Assembly: GCA_026770595.1 (NCBI GenBank)
Contig: MU634434.1
Span: 1 to 12,220, forward strand
DNA from: Ochromonadaceae sp. CCMP2298
Lineage: Eukaryota > Sar > Synurophyceae > Ochromonadales > Ochromonadaceae
DNA: 12,220 nt
Direction: 5' to 3'
The notes beneath the pieces were generated by a model. That model made no database searches, was not told the DNA's origin, and worked only from the letters and a program-made list of their open reading frames with translations. The translations under genes were made by a program, and so were the position numbers. This document shows, one piece after another, positions 5,503 through 11,674 of the stretch. Each line of letters begins with the position of its first letter. Within the stretch, counting starts at the first letter, position 1.

Positions 5503-8042
5503 ATGGAGGACTCAGAGGAGGAGGACGATGTCTTCTTCAACGCAGAGGCGGGACACGCCAAGGTGACGCATATGAACAACCCAGACGAGGAGTTCGAGGG
5601 GGAGTTCGGGTACTCGCTGATCAAGGCGTTGAGGGGGAAGACAGTGGGCCGCAGGCTGAAGAGAAACCTGTTCAAGTTCGGCTTAATCACCAGCGTGTGC
5701 AGCTTCTCTCTCTTGGTGATAACAGTGATGGCTTGTAAGTCTGCCGCGTTTTTGCCTCACTCCGTGGTGCTCTGTTATCATAATACCTACCATACCTCCA
5801 ATGCCTGTTGTGCCTCTAATGCCTCCTGGCCTGCTGCGCCTTTCTCTAACGACTCTTATGCTAATGCCTTCGAAACCTCTAATGCGTCTAACACCTATGT
5901 CTCTGTTGCTCACAGGGAATAACTTCCGAGACACTGAGTACTACGACACCGCCAAGCACGGGTCCACCATCCTGGTAAGCCCTTATACGTATACGTATGT
6001 GTATGTGTATGTTTATGTTTATGTGTATGAGTGTGAGTTTGAGTGTGAGTGTAATAATATCTTCACCTTCTCACCCCCTCTTCCTCCTCTACCCCTCTCC
6101 TAGAACTTGATGTGGGTGGTCTCCCTGCCCTCCCTGTTGATGGCCGTGCTCACTCTGGTGGCTCTGCGTAACTGGGCGTCGCTCACCACCAATCGCAAGC
6201 TACTCTCCAATCTTATGCGCGTGTACTGTTGCGCATTTTTCGGCATATTCATCTTCTCCCTATGGCTTACCTGCGCAGTGTTCCTGACTTTCGGGAAAGT
6301 CGACCGGAAGGACGAATGGAGTGTGAGTGCCCCTTTCCCCACTCATGTCCCAGCCCCGTTTCCTGCTCCACGCTAACCCCCCTCCATCCTTACTCCTCCC
6401 ACCATCCTTCCGCTTGCATGTGTGCCTTTGTGTTTTTTGTATATGCATATTTGCGTGTGTATCTTTATATTTGCGTTTATTCCTTTGTTTCTGCATATGT
6501 GTCTTTCCCCGCAGTCCACCGTAACTCTGGCGCGCATCTTCCCGTACTACGTGTGTACCGTGCTCTTCTTGCTGCCCTACCTAGCATCTACCGTCTACTA
6601 CCCTCTGGAGATCTCATACCACATAGACCAGATTGATATGGGCGGGATCATTACAGAGCCAGACCCGCCCGCTGACGTGTTGGATCTCAGTGACGTGTCG
6701 CTGTTCCAGAGTTGCGTTTTTGTGATAGCTCTGCCCTGCGTTATGTGTATCCAGTGCTCCGACCTGCTGCGGGGGCTTAAAAGGGCCTACGCGAAGCATT
6801 ACCGAGATCAGCCTTTATTTGCGTCAAAGGTATGTGTGCAAACACGCTATGAGGCAATTGCTCTTTAAAATTCCCCTATTCCCCTATACACATATTTGCC
6901 TATACGTCTACACACCTATACCCCTATACACCTATACCTATTCCCCTCTTATAACCCCCCTTACCTAACCTATTTCCTGCAGGCTAAGGTGGAGCAGCCG
7001 CAGGAAAAGAAGAAGCGCAGGGTGCTGAGGAGGCTGTGGAAGACTGCCACTAGGTGGTTCCGAGGCTCCAAGTACGTACTGTACTATGTTCAATTGTTCA
7101 ATTGTTTAATTGCTCTGTGCCTTATTCTGCCTTGTTGCCGTGCTGTGTTTACCTGCCCGATGCCAGATGTCCTGTGCCCTGTGCCATTTGCCCCGTGCCC
7201 TGTTACCCTGCTCTATTAACCTGCAGCTTGTGGCCAGCGCCTTGTGTCCAAGTGCTCTGTTCCATAAATACTGCTGCTGCGTTATATACAATCTACAAAG
7301 CCTGTCTTGCCCCCGTCCCCTTGTAACCTACGCCCTCACCAACACCTACACCACCACCCCTACACCCTACCCCCCGTCTCACCTACACCTCGCCCCCCCC
7401 AGGAAGAAAGAGGTCGCGCCAGACGCCCCACCGCCCCCCCTCCCCACCGGCACCGGCGCACTGCAGCTGGCAGACATACAGCAGGATAGGGAAGAGATGG
7501 AGCGTCTAGAGAGGGAGAAGGCGGTAAGAGCGAGGGAGGAGGAGAAGCGGGGGGAGGAGGCGGCATTAGCTATGAGAGAGGCGGAGCGCAAGAGGGGGGA
7601 GCAGGAGCTGCTCGATGTGGCCAGGCAGATGGCTGAGAGGCGTCGAAAGGAGGAGGAGGAGCGACTGCGGAAGGAGGAGGAGTCCAGAGGCTGGGACAGG
7701 GCACTCTCTGTGTCCAAGTTCAAAGCATTGTGGTCGTCCCTTCCTACTGCTGGATCCTTTCAGTGCAATCTGAAGTCACTACCAGCCATCACGCACCTCA
7801 CAGAGCATCTCAAGAGACAAGGCTTCAACATCGTCTTCGCCGCCAAGCCCTCTCCTGCAGATGTGGAAGTCGGCGTGTGCAATGTGCGTACGGCCGATTC
7901 CGAGGTATGGTTTATGGCGCGTTTTCTGGCCACTGCTACCTCCTTCAGTGCAGTGATGAAGGCCCAAGAGGCCTCACAGGTGACAGCATATGTCAAGAAG
8001 TTCGCTCTGGCGAAGGTGCTGAAGATTGATAAGGGTGCGTAG
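5503..8042 (+). CDS. Five-helix membrane protein with charged helix and C-terminal beta-adaptin appendage-like domain, six exons
   Basis: Exons 5503-5734, 5916-5974, 6104-6322, 6515-6829, 6983-7071 and 7403-8042 join in frame to 517 residues ending in TAG; donors are GTAAGT, GTAAGC, GTGAGT, GTATGT and GTACGT. Order: acidic N-terminus (1-50); hydrophobic segments at about 59-78, 99-119, 136-160, 178-199 and 232-252; a basic stretch (283-305, KKKRRVLRRL); a Pro-rich linker; a Glu/Arg/Lys-rich coiled coil or single helix (329-405); and a globular domain from 411. That last domain starts FKALWSSLP, continues SFQCNLKSLP and LTEHLKRQGFNIVFAAKP, then SEVWFMARFLATATSFSAVM and a closing helix. This follows the layout of the beta-adaptin C-terminal appendage subdomain (F..W..LP, FQ..., KL...N.....A+R, G.W.LAEL, +K...P.V). 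In AP complexes that platform binds accessory-protein peptides and clathrin. Role in trafficking is inference. The five-helix part is unrecognised. ATG 5503 is the first in frame after the TGA at 5464. Confidence 0.72.
5735..5915 (+). other. Intron 1 of the membrane/appendage-like gene
   Basis: A 181-base intron, GCTT|GTAAGT to CACAG|GGAAT, phase 1, restoring Trp78. Its interior is strongly pyrimidine-rich and built of degenerate CTAATGCCT-like units (about 5790-5900). Confidence 0.82.
5975..6103 (+). other. Intron 2 of the membrane/appendage-like gene, with GTATGT-type repeat
   Basis: A 129-base intron, CTG|GTAAGC to CTCCTAG|AACTTG, phase 0. From about 5986 to 6055 it consists of GTATAC/GTATGT/GTTTAT/GAGTGT hexamer-like units, followed by an almost pure pyrimidine tract into the acceptor. 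Confidence 0.82.
6323..6514 (+). other. Intron 3 of the membrane/appendage-like gene
   Basis: A 192-base intron, AGT|GTGAGT to CCCCGCAG|TCCACC, phase 0. It is C/T-rich in its first half and TG/TA-rich in its second half (about 6415-6505), again simple-sequence-like. Confidence 0.8.
6830..6982 (+). other. Intron 4 of the membrane/appendage-like gene, with CCTATAC-type repeat
   Basis: A 153-base intron, TCAAAG|GTATGT to TTCCTGCAG|GCTAAG, phase 0. From about 6875 to 6950 it repeats CCCCTATACAC-like units; CTAAC near 6966 is a plausible branch site. Confidence 0.82.
7072..7402 (+). other. Intron 5 of the membrane/appendage-like gene
   Basis: The longest intron here (331 bases), TCCAA|GTACGT to CCCCCCCCAG|GAAGAAA, phase 2, rebuilding Lys305. 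The frame match across it is what ties the membrane part to the helix and appendage-like part. It contains CCCTGTGCC-like repeats (about 7140-7210) and a CA/CC-rich run into the acceptor. Confidence 0.75.
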
Positions 8043-8277
8043 ATTGGAGAGGGGGGGTGCAGGCGTGTGTGGACTGGCTATACGCAGGTGCCCTGGGGGT
8101 GCGGAGGGTAGGGAGGTAACCGAGGGGGGAGGGTGCTGTGCATTTGTAAATTCAAAGATTATTTATAGTTAATAGTTATGAAGACCTGTCTGGGTATTAT
8201 GGGATGTGTACAGGTTTGGGACAATCTTTCACACATGTGCGGGCCTATCTCCAGCGTGTCTATGAATAGCGCCTATG
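8043..8277. other. Convergent spacer between the membrane protein gene and VPS72
   Basis: This spacer is G-rich on the plus strand up to about 8140 and then AT-rich (8145-8180, with TGTAAA and TTATTTATA). Both 3' untranslated regions must fit in 235 bases, so the transcripts may overlap. No gene is seen. Confidence 0.35.
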
Positions 8278-9466
8278 TTAGCGTGGGATGGTGCCAATGG
8301 TGCCTCTTCTTTGTCTCTCGCGCAGCTTCTTGAAGGCGGCCAGGTTGGCGTAGGGCTGCCCGGTGAGAGGGTCGCGGTACCTAGCAGGCAGGCCGGTAAT
8401 CACGCATATCTGAGAGAAACAGACAGAGGTCGGATGGGAGAGGAGGGGAGAGGAACAGTACGGGAGAGTGAAAACATTACATGGGTGCTCACTATGCAGG
8501 CTGACTGTACTCTGTTCTCTGCCCACCCCCCCTACCTTATCTGGCAGCACCTGGACCTGGCGGTCGGGTCGCAGTATCTCCGGCACCGCATCTACAGAAC
8601 TGAACGTTATCGTGTCGTGCGTGCCTCTGCGGGAGAGGAATCTGGTGAAACTACCTCCCTCCTTCTTGGCAGGCCTGTCGGACATTGCTCTCTCTGTGTC
8701 CACCACTCGCTGTGCTACCAGCCATCGAGCGTTTTCCTCCTGTGTGTGTTAGGATATGTGGTGTCAGTTCTCGCCTATTGAACAGTTCTCAATACAACAC
8801 GTAGGTGTATAGATGTGTAGGTGTGTCAGAGTGTTAATGTCACCTCTGTGTCTAGCGCCTCTCGGAGCAGCTCCTTCTGCACAAACTGAGTCGGTAGGAG
8901 CTTGCGATAGGGCTTGCCCTTACGCACCGCCCGGTCCCGGCCCTGGATCACGCTCTCCATATCGGATGTCTTGGCCTTGGTTGAGTCGCGCACAGTGCGT
9001 ACTTTACCCAGAGAAAGAGAGGAGTGGGGCTCTGGGTCTAGACGGGGACGCTTAATCTCTTTTCCGCCTGCGCCTGAGCTAGCACGCTTGTTCAGGGATG
9101 GGTCCTTATACACGTTGGAACTCTTCTTCTCCTGGAAGAGCGAGGGGAAGAGAGGGGTGAGACTGGTGTGGGGCGAATCGATCGCGAGGGCATGAGGGGG
9201 CTTACCTTCATCGCTTCCGACTTGCCAGCCTTCTGCACCTTCGCATCTTCGTCACTGCCCTCCTCATCCTCCGTCTCCGTGTCGTTGAAGTCCTCGTCGA
9301 ACTCATCGGGTTTGACCTCCTCTTCTGAGAACGAATCCTGGTCGCTCCCCTCCTCGTTCCACACATCAGCGTTCCAGAACTGGTCGTCGTCCTCCGCAGC
9401 CTGCCCCACCAGGTCCGCCATCCGCAGACCCCTCGTGGCGCGCTTGTCGCGCAACATGGACGACAT
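8278..9466 (-). CDS. VPS72: YL1/VPS72 (SWC2) subunit of SWR1/SRCAP-type chromatin remodeller, four exons
   Basis: Exons (minus strand) 9466-9206, 9131-8844, 8739-8536 and 8409-8278 join, all in phase 0, to 294 residues ending in TAA. YL1 binds the H2A.Z-H2B dimer and helps SWR1-type complexes place H2A.Z in nucleosomes; it acts in the nucleus. The N-terminus shows the H2A.Z-binding signature: RATRGLRMADLV (9-20), then DDDQFW and EEGSDQDSFSEEE, and a long acidic stretch to about 77. The middle has a basic segment with KPYRK and the conserved LLREALDTE/EENARWL spanning the exon 2-3 junction. TITFSS (226-231) precedes the YL1_C motif, CVITGLPARYRDPLTGQPYA (253-272), followed by NLAAFKKLR. The protein is somewhat shorter than the human one (364 residues) and has almost nothing before the first motif. 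Intron 2 has an atypical donor, GTGACA, but TCCTAAC supplies a good branch site near its acceptor. It shares a 321-base divergent promoter with the 9788 gene. Confidence 0.92.
8740..8843 (-). other. Intron 2 of VPS72, with a weak donor
   Basis: A 104-base intron read on the minus strand: ACAGAG|GTGACA to ACACACACAG|GAGGAA, phase 0, with a CTAAC branch-like site about 10 bases upstream of the acceptor. The junction yields DTE-EENARWL, matching the conserved YL1 TEE segment, so it is correct despite the donor. Introns 1 (9132-9205) and 3 (8410-8535) have donors GTAAGC and GTAGGG and acceptors TTCCAG and TCTCAG. Confidence 0.85.
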
Positions 9467-9787
9467 TTCAATATGATTATCGCGAGTAAGGGTTCTTCCT
9501 TACGCGTCCAGGCAAGCCTATCCCGCGGCGCCTCAAATGCCTCTGAGAGCGCTTGGTCGGAAGCTCTGTCTCGTTTGCAGACACCCTGGTAACAGGCGAA
9601 ACATACGGAAATAAAATCCTCAAAATGTCGTCCTTTTGGGTCAAACGTCGGCCGTCGGAGAAATGTCGTTGGTCGACGTTGGACGTGGAGGATCTCAGCT
9701 CGTCGTTGGTCGACGTGCTCACGGACAGCACGTGGACCACGAAAGCAGTCACGCTATTTTTATCCTTTTCGCAGCAAGACTCGCAAG
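9467..9787. promoter_or_regulatory. Divergent promoter region between VPS72 and the 458-residue gene
   Basis: The 321 bases separate two start codons on opposite strands, so both core promoters must lie here. Visible structure: a hairpin-like GTAAGG-GTTCTT-CCTTAC near 9486-9503 close to the VPS72 start; two exact copies of GTCGTTGGTCGACGT at 9665-9679 and 9702-9716; related ACGTCGGCCGTCGG near 9637-9650; and a T-rich run (9754-9770) just before the plus-strand start. No TATA box stands out. Confidence 0.55.
9665..9716. repeat. 15-base direct repeat GTCGTTGGTCGACGT, two copies
   Basis: Copies at 9665-9679 and 9702-9716 are identical and start 37 bases apart. Each contains the palindrome GTCGAC. 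They lie 72 to 123 bases upstream of the ATG at 9788, a placement that suits transcription factor sites, though that is inference. Confidence 0.75.
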
Positions 9788-11347
9788 ATGGCCGCTGCAG
9801 CTCCGCACACTGGACATGGTCCTGCCCTCGGCGACCTTATCGAGAACCCAGAGGAACAGCAGGGCGATGAAGACCCTGCAGACCCCACGGGCACCTTCGG
9901 TTCAGCAGCGCACAGGGAGCCGCTCTTCGTCGTGGAGGACCTCGAGCGCATCGAGGAGGGCACAGCACTTGTACCGTTCTTGAAGGCGGTGCCTAAGGGG
10001 CGTACCAACGAGCACCTCGGGTATCTCTGCAACCGCATCTTGAAGGTGCTGAAGACCCACGGCCTCATACCCGAGGCAGCCCCGCCCACCTTTGGGGCTC
10101 TCAATGCGAGCGGGCAGCGCACGTTCTGGAAGGTCATCGGTGAGCAGCGGAAGGTGGACACTCCTCTGATCTGGGCGGAGATCGTCGAGGCCGCCATCAA
10201 CCGCCTGCCGACTGCGGTCGAGGCCGCATCTGCGGACACAGGCAGCGTCGTCGTCAACAGGTAAGAAGTACAGACAGACTATTGTACATCTCCTTACATC
10301 TTACACACCATATACGCACACAACATCTACAGATACGCGCTGCTCCTGCACCTCTTCATCGATGCGCGTGCCCACCCGACCTGGGTGCGGTTTCACACCA
10401 AGGTTCCAGCTGCAGTCAGGTCTCAAGTGCTCACGGAGGGCGTCAGCCAGACCCGCGGTGCTGTGCTGGAGGAGCTGATGGCGTGGGCGAGGGTGGTGGC
10501 GGCGGAGGTGACCAACCTGCTCAAGGTGGATCACCCGCAGCTCAGTACCATCCATCCCGAGCTAGGGGTCTTCAACACCACCCTCGAGCTGGACGAGATG
10601 ATCACCGCCACAAAGTCCAAGTTCGACATCCTGTTCTACAGACTGCACAAGTCCGGCAGGCAGGAGTCTGGGGAGATACTCGACGCAACGGCGTTGACAT
10701 TCTGCAAGACCGGGCGCACCCTCAACACAGGTAAGTAACTGATAATGGTGTTGTGTGGGTGTGGCCCACCACACCCACACAACACCTCACAACTCTTCCC
10801 ACACACTTGTAGTATACACTAATCTTCTTCTTCTCACCCAGCACTCTTCTACCAGTGGGTGCTATGGAAGGACGAGAACCTTTCCTTCCTCTCCAACGCT
10901 CTTCCCCCTGGAGTTGGGCTGGAGAGCGGCTTCGCCTGTCCTTGGATTGATGCCACCCCCCGCCCTGCTGGCAGCTCAGCTGTCCCGGCGGGTCCTGGAC
11001 AACCTGGTGTGACCTCGGCAAGAGCCGCCAAGGAGCTGGCGGCGGAGAAGGCCGCTGCGGTACACACCGAAAAGGTTCCGGGAGCTATCTCTGCAGCAAT
11101 CGATTCTGCGTCCAAGCGGGCTATGCTGTCCCCGGACTCCAAGGAGCGCAAGAAGAAGAGGGAGGAGGCAGCCACCAACGCGTCGGAGGCGCAGGCAGCG
11201 TTCCTGCAGCAGTCCACGCGCATCGCGGATAAGGCGCAGCAGATCAACGAGCTGCGCGCAACCATCTTCCATGTCTCCTTCAACGCTTTGCCTGAAGAGT
11301 TCAAGAAGAGTCTGCTGGATAGGCTGGAAGTTCTGCTGGTGGGTTAA
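9788..11347 (+). CDS. Unrecognised 458-residue protein, three exons
   Basis: Exons 9788-10260, 10333-10730 and 10842-11347 join in frame (phases 2 and 1) to 458 residues ending in TAA. Donors are GTAAGA and GTAAGT; acceptors CTACAG and CCCAG. I do not recognise a family. Visible parts: an acidic, Pro/Gly/Ala-rich N-terminus (1-45); a mostly helical, Trp- and Leu-containing region (46-330) with segments such as HLGYLCNRILKVLKTHGL, ALLLHLFIDARAHPTWVRF and ALFYQWVLWKDENLSFL; an Ala/Pro/Gly-rich linker (345-375); and a basic coiled coil (391-435, KERKKKREEA onward). No signal peptide or membrane segment is evident, so it is probably soluble. It shares its promoter region with VPS72 and ends 85 bases from a convergent transposase frame. 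It could be a host gene or an accessory gene of that element; I see no Myb/SANT repeat, the usual partner in PIF/Harbinger elements. Confidence 0.7.
10731..10841 (+). other. Intron 2 of the 458-residue gene, containing a perfect hairpin
   Basis: A 111-base intron, AACACAG|GTAAGT to CTCACCCAG|CACTC, phase 1, restoring Ala291. A perfect inverted repeat fills 10747-10786 (listed separately); CACTAAT near 10817 suits a branch site. Confidence 0.85.
10747..10786 (+). repeat. Perfect 18-base-pair hairpin inside an intron
   Basis: The left arm GGTGTTGTGTGGGTGTGG (10747-10764) is the exact reverse complement of 10769-10786, with loop CCCA. It begins 16 bases after the 5' splice site and occupies more than a third of the intron. 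In the transcript it would form a very stable stem that shortens the distance from donor to branch site. Confidence 0.9.
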
Positions 11348-11348
11348 G

Positions 11349-11429
11349 GTATGTTACATTCACGCACATATATATATACAGTACTGGTTTTCATATACAC
11401 TAACTTGCATATGCACAACACCCTTTCAG
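11349..11429 (+). other. Candidate intron in the 3' untranslated region of the 458-residue gene
   Basis: Immediately after the TAA stop (11345-11347) the sequence reads AAG|GTATGT, and 81 bases on it reads CCTTTCAG|GCC, with CACTAAC about 25 bases before the acceptor. These are as good as the signals of the coding introns. The body has a short TA repeat. If used, the next exon would be transcribed antisense to the transposase frame. No splice choice here would extend the protein: the alternative donor GTGGGT at 11340 would join to GCC-TAA. Confidence 0.4.
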
Positions 11430-11431
11430 GC

Positions 11432-11674
11432 CTAATGGGGGCCCGGCAGCCCCGCCAGCGCTGCCGCATCGGGCACTATGATGCCAGCCTCGAATATGCG
11501 GTGCATCTCCTCGGTGCGTGCGTTGGAGTTGCGGGGCCTGGCGTTGGAGTTGCGCTGATTCGCAAAGCGGGCAATAACCTCCTCATCGGTAGGGGCGACG
11601 GCCATGTGCGGCACGTCCATAGAGGGTAGGATAGAGGTAGAGTAGCCATCACTCGTACCTTCATGCGTGTCCAT
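11432..11674 (-). pseudogene. In-frame continuation of the transposase beyond an internal TAG
   Basis: Directly after the TAG at 11677-11675, with ATG as the next codon, the same frame stays open for 80 codons to a second TAG at 11434-11432. The sequence is hydrophilic with coding-like codon use (TDEEVIARFANQR, RTEEMHRIFEAG), as expected of the variable tail that PIF/Harbinger transposases carry after the conserved core. It includes a seven-codon tandem duplication (NSNARPR then NSNAR). I read it as the original C-terminus separated by a nonsense codon. Alternatives are a separate short frame arising by chance, or stop-codon readthrough. Confidence 0.5.
11520..11554. repeat. 14-base tandem-type repeat, period 21
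   Basis: GCGTTGGAGTTGCG occurs at 11520-11533 and again at 11541-11554. The spacing of 21 bases keeps the transposase-tail frame, giving a repeated Asn-Ser-Asn-Ala-Arg, so it is an in-frame duplication. Confidence 0.85.

Noticed and set aside
5986-6055. Tandem short repeats as a CRISPR array or telomere tract.
   Set aside because: Units of six bases without spacers, lying inside a spliceosomal intron; simple repeat only.
7110-7402. An open frame beginning at 7110 runs into the appendage-like exon and looks like a signal peptide (Leu/Cys/Ala-rich).
   Set aside because: It starts at TTG, not ATG, its sequence is translated CCCTGTGCC-type repeat, and the spliced model joins 7071 to 7403 in frame with good signals.
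10282-10734. A 150-codon plus-strand frame overlapping exon 2 of the 458-residue gene.
   Set aside because: It starts in an intron, is low complexity (Gly/Gln/Arg/His), and the other frame joins exons 1 and 3 in phase.
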